Below, in pieces: positions 1 through 7,633 of a DNA stretch of 15,073 bases. The notes beneath the pieces are model-generated. The model saw only the letters and a program-made list of their open reading frames with translations, had not been told where the DNA came from and did no database searches. This stretch comes from Echinostoma caproni. Lineage: Eukaryota; Platyhelminthes; Trematoda; Plagiorchiida; Echinostomatidae. The stretch lies in contig UZAN01045755.1 in NCBI GenBank assembly GCA_900618425.1, forward strand, positions 5,162 through 20,234, read 5' to 3'. Position 1 is the first letter of the stretch. The number at the start of each line of letters is the position of its first letter. The position numbers and the translations under genes were made by a program.

Positions 1-39
1 TGAAAATGTTATCGCAGCGTTTTATACAATTTCTTTTAG

Positions 40-104
40 ATTCGGCTTGCTATGGTTACTAGTTTATACGAAAGATGCAAACTCCACGTTGTCACAAATA
101 GTTG
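40..104 (+). CDS. candidate internal exon, hydrophobic stretch
   Basis: A 65-base segment lies between a pyrimidine-rich acceptor (acaatttcttttag, ending at 39) and a consensus donor (G|GTAAGT at 105). Read with one leading base it is open and encodes 21 residues that begin FGLLWLLVYTKDANS, a short hydrophobic run followed by a polar part. A second frame is also open (IRLAMVTSLYERC...), so the phase is not settled by this exon alone. It enters at phase 2 and leaves at phase 1 in the first reading. That would join in frame to an alternative reading of the segment at 688 (HKPVDLDLSVTIKSL...). The product is not recognised. It could equally be a chance pairing of splice-like signals, since nothing upstream is available. 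Confidence 0.28.
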
Positions 105-687
105 GTAAGTAAACATTTCGAATATGGATTTGTTTACGATAAGTTCATTTTCCATCACGAAAGAGGAGACAGAAAACAAATCATTGTCTGGACTCACTTT
201 CTGGGGCGAAACTAGCCCCCCCCCCCANCGAATTATCATTCATAACAAATAGCCCCCAACGAACATTAGCCATTGGTATGATCAGTTGACAGAATCAATT
301 TATCACTTTAAACAACCATTAACCATGTGCACTTTCACGCTTCCCTTTATTATTGTTGTTTTTCTATCTGGTTAGCCGAGGAGAAAGGGGGAATAGAGAA
401 TGGACGAAAATTCAAGTAAGTTACAGCTATAAAAAAGTGTCTTGTGCGAGAAAATTGACCTTTAAATGGAAGTGAATGATTCATTTAGGTAGGTCACCAT
501 TCACCACACTTGGTCATAATACTCAATCTGGCGCGCTCCAAAAAAAAAAATCGATTGAATCTGTTCCAAGCGTTTCTGCTACTGCGACCGTGACCTCCAC
601 ATGTCCCCCCCTCCCCTCCCCCGTCATTGATTGATCCCACTGACCAATTAGGTCGTCCTTATCGTCGTCATCGTGTCTATCTATCAG
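105..687. other. non-coding stretch, possible intron
   Basis: No supported gene. It holds a C homopolymer run with an ambiguous base (216-228), an A run near 541-550 and C-rich tracts near 603-621. A short ATG-initiated segment at 400-415 runs straight into a GTAAGT donor at 416 and could be a tiny first exon encoding MDENS, but nothing else supports it. Confidence 0.5.
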
Positions 688-808
688 GTCACAAACCGGT
701 CGATCTAGATCTGAGTGTAACCATCAAATCCCTGTCCAAACATTTTACACAGAGAGCGGCCACCTGGTGCTATGTATGATACATAATATGCCAAACAACG
801 AAACTGAG
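688..808 (+). CDS. candidate internal exon of an unrecognised protein
   Basis: A 121-base segment follows a strong acceptor (tcgtgtctatctatcag, ending at 687) and ends at a strong donor (ACTGAG|GTAAGA at 809). Read with one leading base it has 40 uninterrupted codons, starting SQTGRSRSECNHQ and ending MIHNMPNNETE. It has two cysteines and an N-N-E-T sequon. It enters at phase 2 and leaves at phase 0. The next candidate exons (1238 and 1319) both start at phase 0, so they join in frame. A second frame (HKPVDLDLSVTIKSL...) is open up to a TGA at 778 and could end at a weaker GTATGA donor at 774, also phase 0. No domain is recognised. The splice sites are good; the choice of frame is inference. 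Confidence 0.4.
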
Positions 809-925
809 GTAAGAGCACTTAGTTGAATGCGCAACCACAATGATCTAATAATCGTCATTTACCCCGAACGTTGCTTGTCTGATTATTGTGCACAAACAAC
901 TATACATATTTCAAAGGTGAAAAAA

Positions 926-1094
926 GCTTGAACTGAAAAGCTAAAATGTACAGCTGGACATCTGTTTCGACCTTGTTAGGTCTCATTGTCAGTGTGATTT
1001 CATCGAACCAACTGGGGATCGAACCCAGGACATCATGGACAGAACGCAAGCATACTACCCGCTCGGTCACCATGTTAGACCATGATTAGACCGT
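926..1094 (-). mobile_element. tRNA-derived SINE, copy 1
   Basis: This stretch is closely similar to 9267-9435. Shared blocks include the GAACTGAAAAG end, CTGTTTCGACC, CATCGAACCAACTGG and ACATCATGG.CAGAACGCAAGC. On the minus strand it starts with a tRNA-like head: an A-box-like TGACCGAGCGG (1059-1069) and a B-box-like GGTTCGATC (1017-1025), at the spacing expected of a pol III promoter. It lies between candidate exons 688-808 and 1238-1258, so it would be intronic in that model. An (AT)n run at 1113-1126 sits next to the tRNA-like end. Family assignment to a fluke SINE is from memory. Confidence 0.75.
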
Positions 1095-1112
1095 TTTTCA
1101 TTTTCCATTGAA

Positions 1113-1126
1113 ATATATATATATAT
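1113..1126. repeat. (AT)7 microsatellite
   Basis: A pure AT dinucleotide run directly beside SINE copy 1. Confidence 0.9.
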
Positions 1127-1237
1127 GATAGAAAAGAGTGAAATTGAGGTAGAGGAGAGAATTTCCCGGAAAATAAACAAGTTCACCGTGCGATTTGTAG
1201 ATAATTTTTGATTGTTTGTCATTTTCACCGGGCCCAG

Positions 1238-1258
1238 AAGGTTCTTTATTTCGAACTT
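1238..1258 (+). CDS. candidate 21-nt micro-exon
   Basis: Twenty-one bases sit between a long pyrimidine-rich acceptor (gtcattttcaccgggcccag, ending at 1237) and a consensus donor (GTGAGT at 1259). The length is seven codons, so it is frame-neutral and encodes KVLYFEL at phase 0. Its neighbours end (808) and begin (1319) at phase 0, so including or skipping it keeps the frame. The following intron would be 60 bases. Very short symmetric exons are known from the micro-exon genes of schistosomes. Whether this one is used cannot be told from sequence alone. Confidence 0.35.
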
Positions 1259-1318
1259 GTGAGTAAAAATTGCAGCAATTAATTTTTTGGTATGATTGGA
1301 AACGATTGTTCATTGTAG

Positions 1319-1469
1319 ATTTCAAGAACAATTGTTCTCCTCTCACTTGACAAGAATATCTTCCAAGGCATTATGAACAGTACGTGCATAATGTTATTTC
1401 TCAATATTCAGTGTAGCCATGTTCTGACTGAAGCCATTCTTCTCGTGTCCCCATTGGGCTGCCTTCGTC
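1319..1469 (+). CDS. candidate exon of the same unrecognised gene
   Basis: It begins after a good acceptor (cgattgttcattgtag, ending at 1318) and is open at phase 0. The reading starts ISRTIVLLSLDKN and runs into a cysteine-containing hydrophobic part (CIMLFLNIQC, then EAILLVSPLGCLR). It can end at a GTAAGG donor at 1470 (phase 1), or read on four codons to a TAG at 1481-1483. No poly(A) signal follows closely, which favours the donor. A possible next exon starts at 1836 after tttattgtag and enters at the matching phase. The hydrophobic part may be membrane-associated. No family is recognised. Confidence 0.38.
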
Positions 1470-1483
1470 GTAAGGAAAGTTAG

Positions 1484-2903
1484 ATTGATTTAGAATTACA
1501 ATATGAAAACGTAGTCGGGCAAACGAGTGATCTCATGCCAAAGATTTTCAAAAGATCGTCTTTGATTATAACACACCATACCAATACCGACGTTACTAAG
1601 CTTGTGATCAAGGACCTTTGCCGCAGCAGCAGCAGCAGCTCATAGATCCGCCTGTTGTGAACATAATCACTGCATTCAGATATACGCGCTGTCTTCGTCC
1701 CGTGGTCAGTATTGTGCAGCCCGCAACCATGCACCGATATGTGATTTTAGAGTCGTATTCAATCTCACGGCTGTTGTATCCTGGATTAAGTAGGTAAATA
1801 GGCACGCAGTAAATTAAGCAGTACGTTTATTGTAGATGGCACACGAGTAGCCGACCATAGACCGGTGAGCAAGCAGAAGAGGGTAACACGCAGGAAGGAA
1901 GGCAAGCAGGCCAATCATGGACTCAAGCGTCACACAACATCCGAATACCGTCAAGCAAGCATTTAAACAGTCAGTGAATCAATCAGCGAGGACAGTTCAA
2001 TATAAATATCTAACTGGCTGGAGCCGATCAATTTTTTAGTAGACTCAATCCGTATGGCGTGAGTGCTTGCGTACGTCCCAGCTAACGGCATCGGTCTATC
2101 AATCGAACGATCAAGCAATTCGGCCACAGACATGCATGAAAAACGTATCAGTCAACTGTAGGTCGCGACAACCGCTACCGATTTTCTCATCATCTATGTA
2201 ATCAGACGACAACATCAAATTTACGGAGGCTGCAGAATCGTGAGTTTCAGAAGCGGATGAACGAAGAATGGCGGAATGTGAAAAAGTTCCCATGAGTGGT
2301 ACTGTTCCTTCCGCAAAGTGGCTAGGAAATTTTGTGCGGTCAAGATGGAAACTAAACAAACAGAAACAAAGAAAAATCAACGCGGGAAGAAATTAATCAT
2401 GATTGCTAGATAAATCGTTACCGAAGGTTTGTTCTGAATCTGATTTCACATGTAATTGACAGTAATGTTCTCATTGGAACAAAATTCAATGATTGGCCGG
2501 TGAGGACGAATTCTGTGCCATTTTCCCTAAGTCCCTCTTAAGAAAGAACAACCCACGGAACCGATAAATTCGGTCTGTTCGAGATTGTTTATCTTGCCGG
2601 AGAGCACTGTAATAATAATCATAATTTTAAGAGAAAATAAAAGCACCAACGGATCATAATTATTCATTGATACGTTTTATCATCACAACAGTACTGGATG
2701 GAGGAAGAGGACTCAGTTAATGTCCGCATACATTCCCGAAATGGAGCGCTGTCGACGCAAACTCGACGGAATTACGGACAGTGAAAAGAAATCAGACACC
2801 TGCCGTTTATTGGAGAAAATTTGAAACAGTCAATTGAGATTGACGGTGCACATCAGAACAGAGGAATAATTGATCTGGAGTAAGTGTACAATAATGGGGA
2901 AAA
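1484..2903. other. no supported gene
   Basis: About 1.4 kb without a gene I can defend. It contains a (GCA)n run at 1623-1639. Two weak splice-bounded short segments lie at 1836-1864 (tttattgtag acceptor, GTGAGC donor) and 2040-2058 (tttttag acceptor, GTGAGT donor). The open frames on either strand show no recognisable motif. Confidence 0.5.
1623..1639. repeat. (GCA)n trinucleotide repeat
   Basis: Five consecutive GCA units plus flanking bases. Confidence 0.85.
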
Positions 2904-3330
2904 GTGACAATAAAGCTCGAACACCACTGTCTACGTCGCATTGCATGAGTGTGGTGGAGTAACCGGACTAGTGATGTTGAGGTTATGAGTGAAGTTTTCG
3001 GTAATCGCGGTCATCCACTGGAGGAACTAGTCGACCTCCATAGATTGCGTTCGTTGGGGCATGTGTTACGCATGTCACCAGATAGGTTGCCACGGCGAGT
3101 GATGTTCACAGAGGCAGGTGCAGTGAGTGGCAAAAGATGAAGGGCGGTAAAACTAAGAACTGACATGGGAGTATGAAAACCTTAACCAGGAGACTGGGTC
3201 ACATAGGTCCTGTTAGGCTCCCTGGATGGGGACCTCAAGATGATGGTCACTGATTGTTCGAGATACTGAGCGATATGGCTGGATGATGCAAACAGTGGTG
3301 CGCATGTATCTACTCATTATTCTTAACACC
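2904..3330 (+). pseudogene. RTE-type non-LTR retrotransposon, C-terminal fragment
   Basis: The plus strand encodes the region after the reverse transcriptase of RTE-type elements. The reading goes HHCLRRIA, a stop at 2946, VWWSNRTSDVEV, then the hallmark LHRLRSLGHVLRM and RLPRRVMF. A TGA at 3138 and a frame change follow. The tail resumes as KTLTRRLGHIGPVRLPGWGP (from 3176), then ILSDMAG and W.ACIYSL. I recognise this tail pattern from RTE polyproteins of flukes. The break at 2946 fits a CGA-to-TGA change (Arg to stop). The element is 5'-truncated: no RT or endonuclease lies upstream on this strand. With stops at 2946 and 3138 plus a frameshift it is inactive. Confidence 0.88.
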
Positions 3331-3339
3331 AGTCTATCG

Positions 3340-3779
3340 TCCGATTGAATTGGCTTTCATCATTCCAATCTTCATTCTGCTGTTTTATCTAAATGGGCAG
3401 CCAAAAGGTAGCAACCAAAACCGACGCACGAAAGTGCATGATTAATGGTTGTAAAAACAGAACTGGTGATTTGTGATAGCCAAGCGGTGAAAGAGGAGTC
3501 TCATAGGATTAGCACCTCTGAGCTGGTAAATTATTGTGCCGCTTGAGACGTATGCCAGCTATTTGGTCTCCAGTTTCGTAAACTCCCATCTTTAAATCCA
3601 AGAAACTTATGTATGTATCAGTGGCCATCTAACGATGAACACCAGCCACGGGTTAGTTGAAATTAGGATGAGGTCTACTGAGGCATGATCTCCGCGGCCA
3701 GACGTCGTAGGAAGACAGAAGGTCAATATCCGCCTATGGCGAATGGCTCACCCCGAAATGCATTGGTACTCCTTTATTT
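3340..3779. other. no recognisable gene between two RTE fragments
   Basis: The stretch between the plus-strand RTE tail and the minus-strand RTE fragment. It may include RTE 3' untranslated sequence near 3340-3400, but no motif or terminal repeat can be assigned. Confidence 0.4.
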
Positions 3780-4075
3780 CTACCAAACACTAAGGCATCA
3801 GTGCATGAAAATAAGCCAGCTTTTTCATATAATCTGTCTTCACTGACCACGTTTCGCAAGCGTTTGTAAGAACGCGGCCAATAGCACAATAGCAACAAGC
3901 GTAGTTTTTCTTGCAGACTTATTTCCGCAACGATTTTCGAAGTTGTAAGAATGCTCTCCTTGCTTATTCGATGCGGTTTAGCCCCTTTTGTCTAGACGGT
4001 AGGTCCAAGCAACTAGAAGATGTGCATTTGGTTCAATGTTTCCGCATTGAAGTGAACGATGCGGCTTGACTGATC
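3780..4075 (-). pseudogene. RTE-type retrotransposon fragment, post-RT region
   Basis: Read on the minus strand from 4075 downward, this is the segment following the RT palm. DQSSRIVHFNAETLNQMHIF corresponds to the usual stretch before FTYLGS. A frame change follows, with SCLDL near 4005, then KGLNRIE-stop-ARRAFLQLRKS and VLTNACETW, with the CETW codons at 3847-3858. The end is KKLAYFHALMP-stop-CL. The order YLGS, RI..AR.AF..LR, CETW, KL..F...CL is that of RTE proteins. At least three stops and one frameshift make it dead. The stretch ends where the plus-strand fragment at 2904 begins (CLRRIA), so the two are complementary parts of one protein in opposite orientations. Confidence 0.78.
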
Positions 4076-4270
4076 TGCGGAAATTCAGTGTTGAGCTATC
4101 TATCCCCAAAAAGGCGACCGTGGTTTCACATTCACATATGGTCAAGTAACGACCAGGAAGCTAGAAGTCCATGGTTTAGGCGGTGTGACCTGTTTGGATT
4201 TCCCCGTAAATGGTGACAGGTCAACTCATTACCAGATCGATAATGTAGACAGATAACTGTCCGGGACGAT

Positions 4271-4352
4271 ATGGAAATCGAAAGCAAACTGTGCGAAAAG
4301 GTTCTAGGATTCGGCTTCTCGTACCGACATGAACGATACCATATTCTGGTCG
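4271..4352 (+). CDS. candidate first exon of small membrane protein gene
   Basis: An ATG at 4271 opens 27 codons (MEIESKLCEKVLGF, then SYRHERYHILV) up to a GTGAAA donor at 4353. An in-frame TAA lies 42 bases upstream, as expected for a first exon. It leaves at phase 1, the phase needed by the exon at 4736, with a split glycine codon G|GA. The donor is weaker than those of the downstream exons and the intron would be 383 bases. The true start may lie elsewhere. This is the least certain member of the 4271-5389 model. Confidence 0.28.
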
Positions 4353-4735
4353 GTGAAAATCACACTGATTTGAACGTGCTCGGGTTTTTGGTTGAGTAAA
4401 AAAGCGGTTAAATAGGAGAAATTTCGGCACCGCATATGCAACGAAATAGGGTGGTTGATAAGTCAAGCAGAGCTGTAGACATGTCTTAAAGATTTCGGAT
4501 AGGGCATATTCAACCGGGGAAATTGTACCGGTTGAAGTACGCACAGATCACAGATGACGAATCGCGCATTAGGAATCACGGACGCCCCGAAAGCACTGAA
4601 TTACACTTGCACTTGCACGACGACATATTACGTAACCGAGACGTAAGGAAAGGGCCGCAGACGTAGCAATTCATATATTGGAAGAAATCAAAGGGTTTAA
4701 ATATCATATAGAAAAGAAGTTCATTGATTATTCAG

Positions 4736-4844
4736 GAATATATCAATCACGTGCTCGTAGTCCTAGCTTCGTACAGCTTCTGTCTGAGCCGCACGGCTTT
4801 TCTTTGGTCGGTCCAATAGGCCTATGGCTCGTTGTCCAGAAACT
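4736..4844 (+). CDS. exon of small membrane protein gene (model exon 2)
   Basis: It follows a good acceptor (aagttcattgattattcag, ending at 4735) and ends at GTAACG (4845). The 109 bases hold 35 whole codons with two bases over at each end. The peptide runs from IYQSRARSPSFVQLL through SEPHGFSLVGPIGLWLVVQK. The hydrophobic GPIGLWLVV begins a membrane segment that continues in the next exon. It leaves at phase 2 and joins G at 4941 to give a leucine codon. The same 14 exonic bases plus donor recur, slightly diverged, at 4896-4915 inside the following intron. No family is recognised. Confidence 0.5.
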
Positions 4845-4940
4845 GTAACGCGTAGGCACTTTCATTACATCATCTGGGAAGCTTGACTTATCACAGTTGT
4901 CCGGAAACTGTAACGTGGTTTGCATCATCCCGTAAGCTAG
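4831..4940 (+). repeat. diverged tandem duplication spanning an exon-donor junction
   Basis: GTTGTCC(A/G)GAAACTGTAACG occurs at 4831-4850 and again at 4896-4915, 65 bases apart. Weaker similarity continues downstream (CATCATC, then GAAGCTTG versus TAAGCTAG, then ATCAC). In the gene model the first copy covers the end of exon 2 and its donor, and the second lies in the intron. Confidence 0.7.
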
Positions 4941-5002
4941 GATCACCATAGGAACCCTGGTTTTCATTGCTGTGATAGGGGTGAACATTCCCACTCTGTT
5001 CG
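4941..5002 (+). CDS. exon of small membrane protein gene (model exon 3)
   Basis: Sixty-two bases between an AG acceptor at 4939-4940 (weak pyrimidine tract) and a consensus donor G|GTGAGT at 5003. It encodes ITIGTLVFIAVIGVNIPTLF. With the end of exon 2 this makes a hydrophobic stretch of about 25 to 30 residues, a likely transmembrane helix. It enters at phase 2 and leaves at phase 1; joined to the AT at 5056 it gives Asp (FDELEER). The following intron is only 53 bases, a size that occurs in fluke genes. An in-frame TAA just before the acceptor limits the exon on the 5' side. Confidence 0.52.
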
Positions 5003-5055
5003 GTGAGTAACGGTCAATTTCTAATAGCTTGGTGGCGCCTGGTGACACGGTACAG

Positions 5056-5212
5056 ATGAATTGGAAGAGAGAATGGTTGCAGAGTTGGATCTTGCAGATG
5101 ATAAACCAGAACAATCGCAAGTATATCGAATTGATGCATCACTGTATTCGGAATATGCCCGCAGGAGATCCGATTTGGCAAGCAAGCATAATCCATATAA
5201 TGTCATGCATGA
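5056..5212 (+). CDS. exon of small membrane protein gene (model exon 4)
   Basis: A 157-base segment after gacacggtacag (acceptor ending at 5055) and before a consensus donor GA|GTGAGT at 5213. Its 51 whole codons encode a charged, soluble-looking region that begins ELEERMVAELDLADD. It continues with QVYRIDASLYSEYARRRSDL and ends ASKHNPYNVMH. The composition (acidic, then Arg/Lys-rich, with the NPYN motif) looks like real protein. By position it would be the tail after the transmembrane helix. It leaves at phase 2 and joins the A at 5311 to make Glu. Other frames here are also open but lack consistent splice phases. The family is not recognised. Confidence 0.55.
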
Positions 5213-5310
5213 GTGAGTTTCTGTGTAGCATGCACTATTGCGCTTGTTGAGATAGAAAATTGCCTTTGATTACATATGGTTGTGTGATTACCAAACATCA
5301 TCATCATCAG

Positions 5311-5389
5311 ACGTTGGGGTAAAACAATCCCGAGACACGGAAATCATGCCACAACCCGTGGTTGGTTGTTGCGTAACCGCCCGGAATAG
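5311..5389 (+). CDS. terminal exon of small membrane protein gene (model exon 5)
   Basis: After an acceptor (ccaaacatcatcatcatcag, ending at 5310) one base completes the split Glu codon. The frame then runs for 25 codons (RWGKTIPRHGNHATTRGW, then LLRNRPE) to a TAG at 5387-5389. The intron before it is 98 bases. A canonical AATAAA lies 173 bases after the stop, at 5562-5567. The complete model (4271-5389) gives about 162 residues: a short N-terminal part, one transmembrane helix near residues 50-80, an acidic then basic region and a basic C-terminus. The product may be a single-pass membrane protein of unknown role. Confidence 0.45.
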
Positions 5390-5561
5390 AGAGCACGAGT
5401 ATCCGAGCTTAAACTGTACGCAAGATGTTATCTCGGAACGAAGGCTGCATAACACTCAGTTCTAGAGCAAAGAATTGTTGCTATAACTGAATAGGAAGAA
5501 CACAACAGTCACTGAATTGGACCAGGTTGACTACAATTATGTGAACACGATTTACAGATCA

Positions 5562-5567
5562 ATAAAC
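5562..5567 (+). terminator. possible poly(A) signal AATAAA
   Basis: A canonical AATAAA on the plus strand downstream of the TAG at 5387-5389. It could serve the 4736-5389 gene. It also lies within a short splice-bounded segment (5558-5586, tttacag acceptor and GTAAGA donor), so the assignment is uncertain. Confidence 0.35.
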
Positions 5568-5574
5568 ATTAGGC

Positions 5575-5710
5575 CTATCGGTACTGGTAAGATCGATAGT
5601 GAGGCCAACCAGTCACGTGACACCCGATGCAAGCGCACTGCGGAAAGATTTGAGCTCTCATCACAGGAATTTCTTTGGTAGTCATGCCGGTGGGGATATG
5701 GTAGGTAGAA
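5575..5710 (-). CDS. candidate terminal exon, cysteine-rich
   Basis: On the minus strand an acceptor (cggtactcttgccattgcag) ends at 5711. One base and 44 codons then run to a TAG at 5575-5577. The peptide starts STYHIPTGMTTKEIP and contains IFPQCACIGCHVTGW. The CxCxGC cluster preceded by an I-P is reminiscent of the core of IL-17-type cysteine-knot cytokines (C-x-C-x-G-C after R-[IY]-P) and of C-terminal cystine-knot domains. The spacing is not exact and the later conserved cysteines are missing. Upstream in the same frame is YSCHCSS, but across the proposed acceptor. No AATAAA follows on this strand. It may be a real secreted-protein exon or a chance frame. Confidence 0.28.
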
Positions 5711-5719
5711 CTGCAATGG

Positions 5720-6417
5720 CAAGAGTACCGCATACTAATTCGAACACAAACAAAGTACCTGGCATTTGCTGTTTTTGATCGAGTGCAACGTGTACGAGGT
5801 ACTAAGGCAAACAATACGCGTTGCTAAGACCAGTCAGGTTTGTCCGATATCACAACTAGTGTTCAGAATGTTCACATTATCAACCCGGTTAAAATGGATA
5901 CAAAACGCAATTTGATTCGAAACAACTATGTCAGAATCGAGTGTAAGTGGTAGCTGGTTGGTCAGTGGGATCTGAATCGCTTGACACCAGTTATGGTGTG
6001 TGTTATATTCAGTAAAACCTTTTAATTAGCAGAAAACGGTAGCAACGTGATTCATGTAATATATCAGAAGCATGTCCTCAGCCGGTACTGGCCGTACAAG
6101 TAATCAGCAATCATCCAATCAATACCAAGCATACACGTGGTGCAGTCTGATTGGTCAATATAATCAAGGTTGCGTATGAGGAACGTCCATGCCACGTGCG
6201 TGTATGTCTGTACGTATGTGTGTGTGTGTGTCGAGTATTGATGTTGCGCGTTCAAGGGGGTAATGAATACANAAATGTTATCGAACAAATGCGTTAAACA
6301 GCACAACAGTTTGGGAGTGGAATGGGCGGGGTATACCGGAAAAGCAAGATCGGGGTTCCATCCGGAGTGGTTAGGAAAAGTGGTCAAGGACTAACGCGCT
6401 ATGCTTAACCTTCGTAG
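5720..6417. other. no supported gene
   Basis: Apart from a (TG)n run at 6217-6231 and one ambiguous base at 6272, I see no gene, repeat terminus or splice-bounded exon here. A long minus-strand open frame over 6064-6387 shows no motif, crosses the ambiguous base and reads through the dinucleotide repeat. Confidence 0.45.
6217..6231. repeat. (TG)n microsatellite
   Basis: About 15 bases of pure TG dinucleotide. Confidence 0.85.
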
Positions 6418-6494
6418 ATTACGAAGACTATAGAACACGTGTCACGTATGGTACCGGTTAGGTCACCTCAGCGAGCTGTGCGTGGAGGTCAATG
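6418..6494 (+). CDS. candidate internal exon
   Basis: Seventy-seven bases between a pyrimidine-rich acceptor (tatgcttaaccttcgtag, ending at 6417) and a consensus donor (AATG|GTGAGT at 6495). Only one of the three frames is open: phase 0 in, phase 2 out, encoding ITKTIEHVSRMVPV and RSPQRAVRGGQ. A following exon could start after ctatttcaatatgtaagag near 6553, in a frame that runs to a TAG at 6683-6685 (WRPGSALRFPSCYS...), but that acceptor is weak. No family is recognised. Confidence 0.32.
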
Positions 6495-7118
6495 GTGAGT
6501 ATGAAGGACCTGACCAGTGGATTGAGCATTATGGTATTTCAATATGTAAGAGCTGGCGACCAGGGAGCGCGCTCCGATTTCCTTCCTGCTATTCATATGA
6601 ACCACTGCTAATTCTTTCACCATATTGGAGTGGTACCATAAAATTCATTGTTAACTGTAACTTTCGAGGTCAAAAGTGTAAATAGGCAGTGAGTGTTATT
6701 CGGTTCCAAACACGTAATGGAAAGTGAAGGGCAATTGCCCTCAATAGAATTTCGTTCCATACAACATTAAAAATGTACAGACTGAATCCCCACACAAGTA
6801 ACTGCTCTTGTGTACATTTCATGCCCGTTTATGCCCGACGGTTTGTCAATCCATTGTGCCACAACTCATTCAATCCGACAGACCGAGATCAATCAATTAT
6901 TTCCAAACAACTGAAACATTTAGGTCCCGTAATGCATTGGGATAGGTACGACAGAAGACGAACAAGAGCGAGAGGAATGCCTTTCGTATTCTCTCATCGG
7001 TCGGGTACGTATAACACTGAACAACACAAACAAATGAAGGATATTAAGAAATCTATACCTTTTGAGCTTCAAATGAATCCGTTGTAACGTCAAGTGAATC
7101 CCGTGTCGAATACCAATG

Positions 7119-7560
7119 ACGAGCGCAAAAGGAAGAAATCTGTACACTATAGCTGCTATGAATGCTAATGGGTTGTTGAACTATACTCTGAAAAGAGGAT
7201 TCTACGACTCCGTACAGCCTATGCAATGGTTGCAAACGCCCGTCGATTTATTGTTAGTAGAACAGCACAAATCTCATATGACTGTTTGACAATACGCCCT
7301 TTCACTTCGAACTGGAAAACGCGGTTGCCGGAGGAATTCGGCCGTGCTGTCCGTTAGAACGTCGGAATCGGAACTGCATAATCACTCTTCAATGGATTTT
7401 ATCTGGGATACACTTTCTTTGTTACCATGGTAATGCTGTGTGATTGTGGTCATCCTAAATTCCGTGAAATATTCTGCTGCCTTCATGAAGCAACGTCAAA
7501 TTTCCGGCCACTGGATTTGACTCTCTTTTGGTGAACCGGTTCGTAACAGAGAGAGAAGAA
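7119..7560 (+). pseudogene. degenerate non-LTR endonuclease-like fragment
   Basis: From about 7119 the plus strand reads MTSAKGRNLYTIAAMNANGL, then KRGFYDSVQPMQWL and TPVDLLLVEQHKSH, up to a TGA at 7287. This resembles the start of an APE-type endonuclease, with a beta strand ending N.NGL and a second strand DLLLVxE. Later, in other frames, there is a VAGGIRP-like stretch near 7325 and KFREIFCCLHE, then FRPLDL, near 7458-7530, like the R..F...L......PLDL... that precedes GDFN. It is broken by frameshifts and stops and no RT follows. It is distinct from the CR1-like domain that starts at 7634. The clade is unassigned and the call rests on weak motif similarity. Confidence 0.38.
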
Positions 7561-7633
7561 TTTACGGAAATCTCAAAAACATCGAGCTGGATGGCAGGTC
7601 ACACTATGCAAACGATCAGTTTCAGACATCTGA

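Noticed and set aside
2040..2058. 19-base splice-bounded segment
   Set aside because: Not frame-neutral, and no adjacent exons with compatible phase were found.
4743..5120. 125-codon minus-strand open frame
   Set aside because: It overlaps four plus-strand segments with consistent splice phases and shows no domain. It is best explained as the shadow of the plus-strand gene.
6064..6387. 107-codon minus-strand open frame
   Set aside because: It contains an ambiguous base, reads through a TG microsatellite and has no recognisable domain.
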